From contig NZ_LQXS01000003.1 of assembly GCF_001586775.1 (NCBI RefSeq), positions 124,001-188,000 of the forward strand: a stretch of DNA of 64,000 bases. Direction: 5' to 3'. Position numbers and translations under genes: made by a program. Within the stretch, counting starts at the first letter, position 1. Every line of letters begins with the position of its first letter. The notes beneath the pieces were generated by a model. That model searched no databases and had not been told where the DNA came from. It worked only from the letters and a program-made list of their open reading frames with translations. The DNA is from Sphingobacterium populi. GTDB taxonomy: Bacteria; Bacteroidota; Bacteroidia; Sphingobacteriales; Sphingobacteriaceae. Of the stretch, positions 17,789 through 25,758 are shown one piece after another.

Positions 17789-18832
17789 ATGAAATACCAA
17801 GCTTTTGCGGTAGCGTTATCCGCCTGTTTATTCCTGATAGGTTGTAAAAGTCAAAAAGGAAGATTCGAATTTGTGACACCCGAAGCAGGCACATCTGTAT
17901 TAAAAGGGGAGAAGCTTCAATTAGCGCTCCGTTTCCCGGATGAAACAGTTGATTCGGTAGTATACTCAGTAGATGGAGATCTATTGGCGAGCAAGACAGA
18001 TACTACCGCTTTAGAATTCGATAGCAATCAATTCAACTATGGTAATCGTAGCTTGAGTGCCAAAATATATTACGGAGGCAAAGAAGATATCGCCTATACC
18101 AACATTCTTATTGTACCACCAACGCCTACGGCATATCAATTTGAAGTAATTAATACCTATCCGCACGACCCCACAGCCTTTACTCAAGGCTTGCAGTACG
18201 AAAATGGAATTCTGTATGAATCCACTGGTATGAAGGGGCGCTCTTCTCTGCGCAAAGTCGATTTAAAGACGGGCAATGTAATCCAAAAAACCGATTTAGA
18301 CGGTGAACTATTTGGTGAAGGAATGACTATTGTAGGAGATAAAATTATCTTCTTGACCTACACTAGCGGAGTCGGATTTGTCTACGACAAATCAAGCTTA
18401 AAGCGACTGCAGACATTTGATTATACCAATCCAAATCAAGAAGGATGGGGCATTACCTACGATGGCACTCGATTGATCAAAACCGATGGATCTTCCTTCT
18501 TGTATTTTGTAGATCCTGCTACGTTCCGTGAGCTTGGCTCTATCGAAGTATTTGACGATCGCGGACCGGTACCGAATCTCAATGAACTAGAATATGTCGA
18601 TGGAAAGATCTACGCGAACCTGTATTATGGTGACCGCGACGAAGTAGTTATTATCAATCCTGAAACTGGCGTAGTAGAAGGAAAAATTAATTTTGTAGGA
18701 CTGTATAACGGCGAGCGTCAGCCTTTAAACAATGAGATGAATGGTATTGCCTACAATGCCAACACCAAAACGTTCTACGTTACCGGTAAAGACTGGACAA
18801 AACTATTCGAAGTACGTTTGTCGCCCAGATAA
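17789..18832 (+). CDS. Lipoprotein glutaminyl-peptide cyclotransferase (type I, beta-propeller)
   Basis: Catalyses formation of pyroglutamate from N-terminal glutamine. The 347-aa protein begins with a lipoprotein signal, lipobox LIGC with C19, so it is anchored in the envelope. A ~95-residue Ig-like beta domain (about 24-112) precedes the plant-type glutaminyl cyclase propeller starting at YQFEVINTYPHDPTAFTQGL; EGWGITYDGTRLIKTDGSS and LNELEYVDGKIYANLYY are typical repeats. N-terminal pyroglutamate is common on exported Bacteroidota proteins, so it probably acts on secreted proteins. It ends one base before the convergent deformylase gene, leaving no room for a terminator. Confidence 0.9.
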   Translation: MKYQAFAVALSACLFLIGCKSQKGRFEFVTPEAGTSVLKGEKLQLALRFPDETVDSVVYSVDGDLLASKTDTTALEFDSNQFNYGNRSLSAKIYYGGKEDIAYTNILIVPPTPTAYQFEVINTYPHDPTAFTQGLQYENGILYESTGMKGRSSLRKVDLKTGNVIQKTDLDGELFGEGMTIVGDKIIFLTYTSGVGFVYDKSSLKRLQTFDYTNPNQEGWGITYDGTRLIKTDGSSFLYFVDPATFRELGSIEVFDDRGPVPNLNELEYVDGKIYANLYYGDRDEVVIINPETGVVEGKINFVGLYNGERQPLNNEMNGIAYNANTKTFYVTGKDWTKLFEVRLSPR

Positions 18833-18833
18833 T

Positions 18834-19508
18834 TTATAATGGCGGTGCGCCATCTTTAGCGGAGAATTTTATAGAAGTATTCAGCGAAGTGCTCGGCGTT
18901 GCTTCTTGCTCTTCCACACGGTCGGGGTACAAAATACCAAATAAGTGGTCAATCTCATGTTGAAAGATCACCGCGGTAAATCCTTCTACATTTTCTTCGA
19001 CAACATCCCCACTCGGTAAGTCGTATTGCAAGCGAATGGCGTAGCTGCGTTCCACTTCTTCGCGACGATCTGGAATAGAAAGACAGCCTTCTGCACCAGT
19101 ACGCAATAAAGTAGAGCGCCAGATGATTTTGGGATTGATATAACTTTCGAACGGTCCTCCTACTTTGTCGAATCGCTGTACCAAGATCAGATTTTTGTTA
19201 ATACCTACTTGCGGAGCTGCAATCCCGACGCCCGCATGCGCTTCATCTTGCACCGTCGCCAGCATGCGCGCAATTAGAGTTTGCAACAGCGGATCTGCCG
19301 GATCAATATCTTTCGATGTCGCGGACAATACAGCCAACTCCATTTCATCTGTCACTAAAAAAACGTGCATCGTTCCCTTTCCATCAGTAATGAGCTTGCG
19401 TTCATGTGCCGCAAAAGTGGATTCGATTTTTTGCTTTGTGGAAGTTTTTTGTGCCATAAGCGTGCTGGTCTGGATCATGCACAGTAGGATAATAAAAGCC
19501 TGTTGCAT
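18834..19508 (-). CDS. def: Peptide deformylase with N-terminal signal peptide
   Basis: All three deformylase motifs are intact: GVGIAAPQVG (93-102), EGCLSIP (140-146, metal ligand C142) and QHEIDHLFG (183-191; H184 and H188 ligands, E185 catalytic). The fold and spacing are normal. Unusual is the N-terminus: about 20 residues (MQQAFIILLCMIQTSTLMAQ) look like a cleavable signal peptide, followed by about 65 residues before motif 1. Deformylases act on nascent chains in the cytosol, so an exported copy would need a different role. The start at 19508 has a -7 motif 19 nt upstream. An internal start is possible but would leave the promoter far upstream. Confidence 0.92.
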   Translation of the reverse strand: MQQAFIILLCMIQTSTLMAQKTSTKQKIESTFAAHERKLITDGKGTMHVFLVTDEMELAVLSATSKDIDPADPLLQTLIARMLATVQDEAHAGVGIAAPQVGINKNLILVQRFDKVGGPFESYINPKIIWRSTLLRTGAEGCLSIPDRREEVERSYAIRLQYDLPSGDVVEENVEGFTAVIFQHEIDHLFGILYPDRVEEQEATPSTSLNTSIKFSAKDGAPPL

Positions 19509-19527
19509 AGCGTGCGGATTAGTTTAC

Positions 19528-19535
19528 CAAATGTA
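19528..19535 (-). promoter_or_regulatory. -7 promoter element for the deformylase gene
   Basis: TACATTTG on the minus strand, 19 nt upstream of the ATG at 19508; matches TAnnTTTG. Confidence 0.45.
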
Positions 19536-19574
19536 TCGATTTTTTTGGAGTCTGGCATCCTACGTTTTAAATCG

Positions 19575-19582
19575 TATTTTTG
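19575..19582 (+). promoter_or_regulatory. -7 promoter element for ruvX-ybeY
   Basis: TATTTTTG, 12 nt before the ATG at 19595; matches TAnnTTTG. It is divergent from the deformylase promoter, about 40 bases away. Confidence 0.45.
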
Positions 19583-19594
19583 TAAAAAAAAGAT

Positions 19595-20008
19595 ATGCGT
19601 ATAATGGCTTTCGATTACGGAACCAAACGAGTAGGTATAGCCGTGACGGATCCGTTGCAGATCATCGCCAATCCGTTAACGACGTTGCATCCGGACAAGT
19701 TGTGGCCTTTTCTCCATGAATATATGCAAAGCGAAGTCGTCGCGACTTTTGTCGTAGGCAAGCCTAGGCAGATGGACGGCACTGACTCACAATCGGCCGA
19801 GCATGTGGTTGGATTCACGCGACGCTTGCAGCGCGAATTTCCCGGTATACCCGTTGTCGAGATTGACGAAAGATTTACTTCCAAAATGGCGACAGCAGCC
19901 ATTTCGCAGAGCGGTATGAACCGCAAAAAAAGACAAAACAAGGAAACGGTGGACACGTTGTCGGCCACGATTATTTTACAAGACTACTTGAATAGCAAAT
20001 CCATATAG
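19595..20008 (+). CDS. ruvX: Putative Holliday junction resolvase / pre-16S rRNA nuclease RuvX (YqgF)
   Basis: RNase H-fold nuclease of 137 aa. MAFDYGTKRVGIAVTDP holds the first catalytic Asp (D7), VGKPRQMDGT and VVEIDERFTSKMA the second acidic residue, and DTLSATIILQDYL the last. The family is implicated in 16S rRNA 5'-end maturation and formally annotated as a junction resolvase. It lies 2 nt before ybeY, another 16S rRNA maturation factor, which favours the rRNA role. A second ATG at 19604 is possible. Confidence 0.93.
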   Translation: MRIMAFDYGTKRVGIAVTDPLQIIANPLTTLHPDKLWPFLHEYMQSEVVATFVVGKPRQMDGTDSQSAEHVVGFTRRLQREFPGIPVVEIDERFTSKMATAAISQSGMNRKKRQNKETVDTLSATIILQDYLNSKSI

Positions 20009-20010
20009 TA

Positions 20011-20448
20011 ATGGCATTAAAGGATATTACTTTCTTCGTCGAAGATATCGATTTTACATTAAAACAGAAGCAAAAGGTGCGGCAATGGGTCGCTGATACG
20101 ATCAAAGCCGAAGGCTTTGCGCGCGTCGGAGAGTTGAATTTCATTTTCTGCTCGGATGAGTACCTGTTGGAAATTAATAAACAGTACCTCAATCACGATA
20201 CGTTTACCGATATCGTTACGTTCGATAGCTCCGAAGACGAGCATGTGGTCGCTGGAGATATATTTATTTCCGTAGATCGGATCCAAGATAATGCGCAAAA
20301 ATTTGGCGTTCCGCAGCATGATGAATTGCACCGCGTCATTATTCACGGTGTGCTACACCTTTGTGGATATTTGGACAAAAAGCCAGCGGATAAAAAGCTA
20401 ATGACGGCCAAAGAAGATCACTATTTGGGCACAAGAGCATTTTCTTGA
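20011..20448 (+). CDS. ybeY: Endoribonuclease YbeY (16S rRNA maturation)
   Basis: Metal-dependent RNase of 145 aa used in rRNA processing and ribosome quality control. NHDTFTDIVTF and GDIFISVDRI are family blocks. The metal site is IIHGVLHLCGYLDKK: H112 and H116 are present, but the third His expected after GYD in HGxLHLxGYDH is replaced by Lys with one inserted residue. I recall this variant from other Bacteroidota, so it is probably lineage-wide; H137 in KEDHYL could substitute. It forms an operon with ruvX (2-nt gap) and ends before a strong bidirectional terminator. Confidence 0.93.
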   Translation: MALKDITFFVEDIDFTLKQKQKVRQWVADTIKAEGFARVGELNFIFCSDEYLLEINKQYLNHDTFTDIVTFDSSEDEHVVAGDIFISVDRIQDNAQKFGVPQHDELHRVIIHGVLHLCGYLDKKPADKKLMTAKEDHYLGTRAFS

Positions 20449-20496
20449 TGTGAGATATGCTGTCTTCGACGATACGGGTGGTATGTCACAATACCA

Positions 20497-20540
20497 AAAA
20501 ACAACAGGCCCGAATGCATGCATTCGGGCCTGTTGTTTTT
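20497..20540. terminator. Strong bidirectional rho-independent terminator between ybeY and ndk
   Basis: A 21-bp perfect stem (20497-20517 with 20520-20540), AAAAACAACAGGCCCGAATGC and its complement around AT, with A-rich and T-rich flanks on the two sides. The centre GCATGC is self-complementary. It lies between the convergent ybeY and ndk genes. Confidence 0.92.
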
Positions 20541-20557
20541 GTTATCAAGATGAGTGA

Positions 20558-20977
20558 CTAGAAGCGCTCGAATTGAGAGAAGAAGAAATCTCCTTCGATG
20601 GCAGCATTCTCGTCAGAGTCCGATCCATGTACAGCATTTGCTTCGATAGATTTTGCATATTTGTTACGGATGGTACCTTCATCTGCTTTAGCAGGATCCG
20701 TAGCGCCGATTAATGTGCGGAAATCTTCAACTGCATTTTCTTTTTCCAAGATAGCCGCTACAATTGGTCCCGAAGTCATGAACTGTACAAGCTCTCCGTA
20801 AAACGGACGTTCTTTGTGTACTGCATAAAAGTTACCTGCGGTTACATCCGTAAGATGCACATATTTCATTGCTACGATTTTAAAACCGCCAGCGGTGATA
20901 TCGTTCAAGATTGCTCCGATATGTCCGTTTGCTACTGCATCCGGCTTAATCATCGTAAAAGTTCTATTTGTTGCCAT
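20558..20977 (-). CDS. ndk: Nucleoside diphosphate kinase
   Basis: Balances NTP and dNTP pools by phosphate transfer through a phospho-His. The 139-aa protein has [10 protein letters not shown] at the N-terminus and the active-site NAVHGSDS (H117), both canonical. The ATG at 20977 is chosen because [13 protein letters not shown] is the family start; an in-frame codon 21 residues upstream gives unrelated sequence. A -7 motif lies 18 nt upstream of this ATG. It converges with ybeY on the shared terminator. Confidence 0.97.
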   Translation of the reverse strand: MATNRTFTMIKPDAVANGHIGAILNDITAGGFKIVAMKYVHLTDVTAGNFYAVHKERPFYGELVQFMTSGPIVAAILEKENAVEDFRTLIGATDPAKADEGTIRNKYAKSIEANAVHGSDSDENAAIEGDFFFSQFERF

Positions 20978-20995
20978 AATGGGTGAAATTTTATG

Positions 20996-21003
20996 CAAAG
21001 GTA
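20996..21003 (-). promoter_or_regulatory. -7 promoter element for ndk
   Basis: TACCTTTG on the minus strand, 18 nt upstream of the ndk ATG at 20977. It supports that start over the longer reading. Confidence 0.5.
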
Positions 21004-21052
21004 AGAATTTGTCTTTGAAAAAGATGTCAGCACGGCACAAATTTGATGTGAC

Positions 21053-21628
21053 CTACTGCAACGTAGCAGCTACTAAATGTGGTAGCATATCTTTCTGAAA
21101 GGAGATAAAGTTCTTACGCACGTCTGCATCAGATACGGCGGTAAAGGCAAAGGAGAAAACGATGTTTTTGCTGCACTTGATCAAGAATGTCAGCTTTTCC
21201 TCGGGTACAACTGCACCAATAGTTTCATTCTGAATGAAGGAACTGAGCAAAAGAAACTCTAAATCGTCTGATAGAATCTTAAGGTACTCTTGGGCGTTAG
21301 CAGATTCGCGTATAAATTCCCAGCCAATAAATTCATTACATACAGTATAGGTTACGCGACTTACGCGGAGGATGGTTTTAGCTAAAAAAGTATGCAAATC
21401 CTGCTCTCCTACATTTTTACTTAGGATGTCTTGTACATTTTCCTGTATATAATCCATAAGGATTGCATGCAGGATAAGCTCTTTGCTGCTGAAATGCTTG
21501 TAGAAGGTAGCTTTCGCCACATTAGCATGCTTTGCAAGCTCATTGACGCTGGTTTTGTTGTAGCCATAACGCCGGAATAGCTCGCGGGCAGATTTCTTAA
21601 TATTGTTTACAATGATATCCGTATCCAT
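21053..21628 (-). CDS. TetR/AcrR-family transcriptional regulator
   Basis: A 191-aa protein with an N-terminal TetR helix-turn-helix (about residues 8-55: ARELFRRYGYNKTSVNELAKHANVAKATFYKHF in overlapping pieces). The C-terminal helical domain should bind a ligand. It lies 52 nt downstream of pheS in the same direction and may be read through from it. No efflux pump or other obvious target is adjacent, so neither ligand nor regulon can be named. Confidence 0.9.
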   Translation of the reverse strand: MDTDIIVNNIKKSARELFRRYGYNKTSVNELAKHANVAKATFYKHFSSKELILHAILMDYIQENVQDILSKNVGEQDLHTFLAKTILRVSRVTYTVCNEFIGWEFIRESANAQEYLKILSDDLEFLLLSSFIQNETIGAVVPEEKLTFLIKCSKNIVFSFAFTAVSDADVRKNFISFQKDMLPHLVAATLQ

Positions 21629-21680
21629 CAGATTGCGCTTAACTTTGGCGGATGGTTATAACGTTTGTCACGCTACTTTG

Positions 21681-22721
21681 TTACAAGATTTCTGTTTCGA
21701 ACTGAGCTAAGAAGCGTGTGTCATTTTCTGAGAAAAGACGTAGGTCACGGATTTCATATTTCAGATTCGTGATCCGCTCTATGCCCATGCCAAAGGCAAA
21801 TCCACTATATTTTTTGGAGTCGATTCCGCAGTTTTCCAACACATTAGGATCTACCATTCCGCAGCCTAGTATTTCTACCCAACCCGAGTTTTTACAAAGT
21901 TGGCAACCTTTTCCTTTACAAATCGTGCACGAGATATCCATCTCTGCCGACGGCTCCGTAAAAGGGAAGTAAGAAGGCCGGAAACGCACTTTTGTACCTT
22001 CACCATAAAGTTCCTGTACAAAATGGAAGAGCGTCTGCTTTAAGTCGGCAAATGATACGTTCTCATCTACATATAAGCCTTCCACTTGATGAAAGAAACA
22101 ATGTGCACGAGCCGAAATAGCTTCATTGCGAAATACTCGTCCGGGCATGATCGCGCGGAAAGGCGGTTGGCCGGCTTGCATCAATCGTACCTGTACCGAG
22201 GAGGTGTGTGTACGCAATGCGATATCATTTCCATCCTGTTTTTTGATGAAAAATGTATCCTGCATATCTCTCGCCGGATGCTCTGGCGGGAAGTTGAGGG
22301 CAGAAAAATTGTGCCAGTCATCTTCAATCTCCGGACCTTCTGCCACGATGAATCCAAGCTTCTTGAATATTTCGACGATCTCTTTTCGTACCAAAGAAAG
22401 CGGATGTCTTGAACCAAGTTGAAATCCTTCTCCCGGAAGCGTAAGGTCACCGTCAAAGGAGCTATCTTGGTTGTTGCCTGCATCGCCGACCGTATCAAGT
22501 GCATTCTTCAGCGTAGTTTCGGCCAATATTTTGAATTCGTTCAGTACTTTTCCCAGCGTTCGTTTCTCTTCCGTAGAAACCGACTTGAACTCTTCAAACA
22601 AAGATTTGACAATGCCTTTGGAAACCAAAAATTTGAGACGAAAAGCCTCTATCTCTGTGGCGTTTGTCAAGGAGCTTTCCTTAATCTCTTGCGTATACTG
22701 CGCTATCTTATCTTGCAACAT
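21681..22721 (-). CDS. pheS: Phenylalanyl-tRNA synthetase alpha subunit
   Basis: Catalytic alpha subunit (346 aa) of the alpha2beta2 PheRS. It has an N-terminal coiled coil (about 1-90), class II motif 2 in FRNEAISARAHCFFHQVEGL, SYFPFTEPSAEMDISC, and motif 3 in FGMGIERI. A CxxC...CxxC zinc-like set (CTICKGKGCQLC) is visible in the insert. The ATG at 22721 (MLQDKIAQY) is favoured over 22760 because a TAnnTTTG motif ends four bases upstream of it. pheT is not in the window. Confidence 0.96.
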   Translation of the reverse strand: MLQDKIAQYTQEIKESSLTNATEIEAFRLKFLVSKGIVKSLFEEFKSVSTEEKRTLGKVLNEFKILAETTLKNALDTVGDAGNNQDSSFDGDLTLPGEGFQLGSRHPLSLVRKEIVEIFKKLGFIVAEGPEIEDDWHNFSALNFPPEHPARDMQDTFFIKKQDGNDIALRTHTSSVQVRLMQAGQPPFRAIMPGRVFRNEAISARAHCFFHQVEGLYVDENVSFADLKQTLFHFVQELYGEGTKVRFRPSYFPFTEPSAEMDISCTICKGKGCQLCKNSGWVEILGCGMVDPNVLENCGIDSKKYSGFAFGMGIERITNLKYEIRDLRLFSENDTRFLAQFETEIL

Positions 22722-22725
22722 GCGC

Positions 22726-22733
22726 CAAAGATA
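22726..22733 (-). promoter_or_regulatory. -7 promoter element for pheS, 4 nt from the ATG
   Basis: TATCTTTG on the minus strand with four bases (GCGC) to the ATG at 22721, so the leader would be almost absent. Confidence 0.5.
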
Positions 22734-22799
22734 CTGGAAAATATTAAAAATTCCTTGCATCCGTCATTACATGGGCATCTGCTTTTTTCGTTTTTCGGA

Positions 22800-23243
22800 T
22801 TAGAAAGGAAGTCCGTCGTTGTCATCGTCGTTCTCCCGGAAATCGACTTTCGGCTCTTCTGTCTGATCTTCGCTTCGTTCGCTAGTGCGATCGCCTGCTT
22901 GTTGCTCAAAATCTGACCGCCGACCAAGCAAATTGAAGCTTTCAGCAACAATCTCCGTCGTAAACCGACGTATTCCCTCTTTGTCTTCGTAGGTGCGAGT
23001 GCGTAGTTTTCCTTCGATATATACTAACTTGCCTTTTTTTAGATATTTAACAGCCAAGTCGGCCAAGGCTCGCCAAAGTACAATGTTGTGCCACTCTGTT
23101 TGCTCTATTTTTTTGCCGTCTTTATTATAAAACTCGGAAGTGGCAAGTGGGAAACTTGCAACAGAGACATTGCCATCTAAATAGCGAATTTCAGGGTCTT
23201 TGCCCAAATGTCCTACTAATATCACTTTGTTTACGCTAGCCAT
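22800..23243 (-). CDS. ssb: Single-stranded DNA-binding protein
   Basis: OB-fold protein of 147 aa that coats ssDNA during replication and repair. MASVNKVILVGHLGKDPEIRY opens the OB fold, and TEWHNIVLWRALADLAVKYLKKG and YIEGKLRTRTYEDK are the family core. A short acidic tail ends in DDDNDGLPF, the partner-binding tip common to SSBs. It lies 17 nt downstream of mutY, so the two repair genes are probably one transcript. Confidence 0.96.
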   Translation of the reverse strand: MASVNKVILVGHLGKDPEIRYLDGNVSVASFPLATSEFYNKDGKKIEQTEWHNIVLWRALADLAVKYLKKGKLVYIEGKLRTRTYEDKEGIRRFTTEIVAESFNLLGRRSDFEQQAGDRTSERSEDQTEEPKVDFRENDDDNDGLPF

Positions 23244-23260
23244 ATGGAATAATTTAGGTG

Positions 23261-24313
23261 TTATTGTGGGAAATTGTCCGTCCTTAAGAAGGAAAAGATC
23301 AGTTTATGTTTAGCTAATGTATCTAATTTTTCCAACAAAATGTATTGCCAATCCGTTTTTTTATTTTTTATATCAATGTCTTCCGGGAGCAAGTAGAATT
23401 GAGCATAAATATGCTGATGGCTTAGGATTTGCTTAATAGAATCACCAAGTGGTATAGGTATGTTTTGTGCGAAATGCGTTTTGAAAGCAGCGTTTTCTTG
23501 TAGCTCTGTTACTGAGATAGGAGCCGCCGTTTCGATCATCGGGAACTCGTGTAAATTTGCCCAGATATCTCCGTCCGGCCGTTTGGCAATCATCACTTCT
23601 GCGCTCCGGCGAATAATGAAGTAATGGAAATAACGCTTTCGTATTTTCGTTTTTTTTATCTTCTTCGGCAGCAATGCAATTCTTCCTGTAGCAAAAGCGT
23701 CACATTCATGAACAAAAATACAATTCGCGCATAAAGGTTGCTTCGGCTTACAAACTGTTGCGCCAAAATCCATAATCGCCTGATTGTATAACCCAGGTTC
23801 TTTCTCACTAATCAGCGAATCGGCTAATTCCTGAAATTGTTTCTTGCCGGCGCCGCTATTAATATCAGTATCGATGCCAAATACACGCGACAATACCCGA
23901 TATACATTCCCATCTACGACGGCGCGCACTTCATTGCTAGAAAATGATGCGATGGCACTTGCTGTGTACGAACCAATACCAGGTAGTTGAATAAGCTCGT
24001 GATAGGAAGTCGGAAATCTACCACTATAATCATGCATGACTGCTTTTGCCGCTTTGTGCATATTGCGCGCCCTTGAATAATAACCCAAACCCTGCCATAG
24101 TCGTAGGATAAAATCTTCGGGAGCGTCTGCAAAATCGCTCACCGTTGGCAACTGTGTTACAAAAGTCTGAAAATAAGGCAGGCCTTGTTCAACACGTGTT
24201 TGCTGAAGGATGATTTCCGATAGCCAGATGATATAAGGATCTGATGTTTGTCGCCAGGGTAATTCGCGTGCATTTTGCGCGTACCATTGGATGAGTTTCG
24301 AAGAAAATGACAT
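23261..24313 (-). CDS. mutY: A/G-specific adenine glycosylase
   Basis: Removes adenine mispaired with 8-oxoguanine. The 350-aa protein has EIILQQTRVEQGLPYF with the catalytic Glu, the helix-hairpin-helix LPGIGSYTASAI, catalytic Asp in VVDGNVYR, and a complete [4Fe-4S] loop CKPKQPLCANCIFVHEC (C-x6-C-x2-C-x5-C). A C-terminal NUDIX-like recognition domain follows from about residue 225. The ATG at 24313 (MSFSSKLIQWY) fits the family better than an in-frame ATG at 24337. ssb follows after 17 nt. Confidence 0.96.
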   Translation of the reverse strand: MSFSSKLIQWYAQNARELPWRQTSDPYIIWLSEIILQQTRVEQGLPYFQTFVTQLPTVSDFADAPEDFILRLWQGLGYYSRARNMHKAAKAVMHDYSGRFPTSYHELIQLPGIGSYTASAIASFSSNEVRAVVDGNVYRVLSRVFGIDTDINSGAGKKQFQELADSLISEKEPGLYNQAIMDFGATVCKPKQPLCANCIFVHECDAFATGRIALLPKKIKKTKIRKRYFHYFIIRRSAEVMIAKRPDGDIWANLHEFPMIETAAPISVTELQENAAFKTHFAQNIPIPLGDSIKQILSHQHIYAQFYLLPEDIDIKNKKTDWQYILLEKLDTLAKHKLIFSFLRTDNFPQ

Positions 24314-24399
24314 GGAGCCAAAGTTTGAAAATATCATGCCGAATTACAAAATGTAGTGTTAAAATTTGTGAAATATCAGGCGTAAATTTTAATAATCAT

Positions 24400-24407
24400 T
24401 AAGTTTG
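24400..24407 (+). promoter_or_regulatory. -7 promoter element for the M23 peptidase-bactofilin genes
   Basis: TAAGTTTG, 34 nt before the ATG at 24442; matches TAnnTTTG. No convincing -33 element. Confidence 0.4.
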
Positions 24408-24441
24408 CGACTTGTGTAAAAAATAGAAAGAGCAAAAAATT

Positions 24442-25296
24442 ATGCTGAAGAAGAAGACTTCTGTATTGATTGTTAGTGCCGACGGTAATCCTAACAAAAA
24501 GATTCAGATTCCTACATTCTTACTGTCTTATTGGAAACATATTGCGTTTTCATTTACTACAGTTGTGCTGTTGGGTGTGGTGGGGATCGTATATTTTGTA
24601 AATCACAGAAATGAGAAACGCTATGCGGAGGTGTATTTAGAAAAGATCGATAAACTACGTAAACGAAACCAACAGCTTACGCTAGATGATGCTAGTAAAC
24701 AGGTGAATATCGACGACGTAAGACGCTCCATTAATAACTTCGACAGCACCTTGAATCGCATCAATGCGAAGATGAAAAAAAGAGGATTGAAAGCTCTTGC
24801 TATCAATAACGCAGGTGGACCAATCGTGGAAGACGATGGCAATCTAGAAGAACTCGCCAAGTATTATGTGAATATGCTCGAAGACGTTGAAAATCGTTTG
24901 GATGGCGCGCCTTTCGGCCGTCCGCATAGCGGCCGTATCACTTCCCGTTATGGTTACCGAGGAAATCCATTCACCGGAGGTGGTCGCGAAAAACATTCTG
25001 GTATTGATTTTAAAGGACGTACCGGAGAAAGCATAAAAGCTACCGCCAAAGGAACTGTCATCTTTGCGGGTTATAAAGGTGGCTATGGAAACTTGGTGGC
25101 TGTAAGGCATGCCAATGGGTACGAAACGCGCTACGCGCATCTCAGTAGAATTCGTGTAAAACGTGGTCAACGCATCGATGTAGGCACCACGGTCGGCTTG
25201 CTGGGCAGCACAGGTCGCAGTACAGGACCACATCTTCATTATGAAGTATTGCAAGGTGGCCGCACAATCAATCCTGAAAAGTACTTCCAATTCTAA
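24442..25296 (+). CDS. Membrane-anchored M23 peptidase (LytM-type)
   Basis: Probable peptidoglycan endopeptidase of 284 aa. It has a cytoplasmic N-terminus, one TM helix (about 28-50), a coiled coil (about 55-130), then an M23 domain. Zinc ligands are visible in HSGIDFKG (H and D) and HLHYEVLQGG (HxH); the intervening GYGNLVAVRHANGYETRYAHLS is typical. All metal ligands appear intact, so it should be active. A bactofilin gene follows by 33 nt, a pairing seen in cell-shape systems where bactofilin scaffolds localise an M23 enzyme. Confidence 0.92.
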   Translation: MLKKKTSVLIVSADGNPNKKIQIPTFLLSYWKHIAFSFTTVVLLGVVGIVYFVNHRNEKRYAEVYLEKIDKLRKRNQQLTLDDASKQVNIDDVRRSINNFDSTLNRINAKMKKRGLKALAINNAGGPIVEDDGNLEELAKYYVNMLEDVENRLDGAPFGRPHSGRITSRYGYRGNPFTGGGREKHSGIDFKGRTGESIKATAKGTVIFAGYKGGYGNLVAVRHANGYETRYAHLSRIRVKRGQRIDVGTTVGLLGSTGRSTGPHLHYEVLQGGRTINPEKYFQF

Positions 25297-25329
25297 TACA
25301 ATTACTAGAAAATCCACGCAACTCGCGCT

Positions 25330-25731
25330 ATGTTCAAGCCCAAACAAGATAAAGTTCGCAAGATAGACCGTCCTGAAGAATTTCAGATCAACACGGTGAT
25401 TGCTGAAGGCATATCCATCGAAGGGGATCTTATCGGCACCGAGAGCTTACGCATTGATGGCAAGCTCCAAGGAAATGTACGCATGGATAAAGGCGTCATT
25501 ATTGGTGAATCTGCTTACGTGGATGGCGATATTTCATGCGAAACATTAATCGTGTACGGCCGAGTTACGGGAGATGTAAAGTGTCATACTTTAATTTTAA
25601 AATCGGTTGGCAAATTGTATGGAAATGTCGCTATAAGCCAATTTGCGGTAGATATGGGCGGTCAGTTAGTCGGTGCCGTCGCGGTTGCAGAAGTACGCGA
25701 GCCCATGTTGTTAGAAAGTAAAGCCAATTAA
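25330..25731 (+). CDS. Bactofilin (polymer-forming cytoskeletal protein)
   Basis: A 133-aa protein with a central right-handed beta-helix: short repeats such as GISIEGDLIG, LRIDGKLQGNV, AYVDGDISCETLIVYGRVTGDV and LYGNVAI, from about residue 18 to 125. The N-terminal tail is short and charged, and no TM is seen. Bactofilins polymerise without nucleotide at the membrane and position cell-wall enzymes. Placed 33 nt after the M23 peptidase and 27 nt before a small membrane protein, so the three genes probably form one unit. Confidence 0.92.
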   Translation: MFKPKQDKVRKIDRPEEFQINTVIAEGISIEGDLIGTESLRIDGKLQGNVRMDKGVIIGESAYVDGDISCETLIVYGRVTGDVKCHTLILKSVGKLYGNVAISQFAVDMGGQLVGAVAVAEVREPMLLESKAN

Positions 25732-25758
25732 TTCCAAATCTACACGCGATAACAGCTC

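Noticed and set aside
19165-19719. 184-codon plus-strand open frame
   Set aside because: It is antisense to the deformylase gene and runs into ruvX in another frame; composition is not protein-like.
22419-22916. 165-codon plus-strand open frame opposite pheS and ssb
   Set aside because: Antisense shadow spanning two real genes and the gap between them; no promoter motif or domain.
24844-25347. 167-codon minus-strand open frame opposite the M23 peptidase
   Set aside because: It lies antisense to a well-supported gene and has no recognisable domain.
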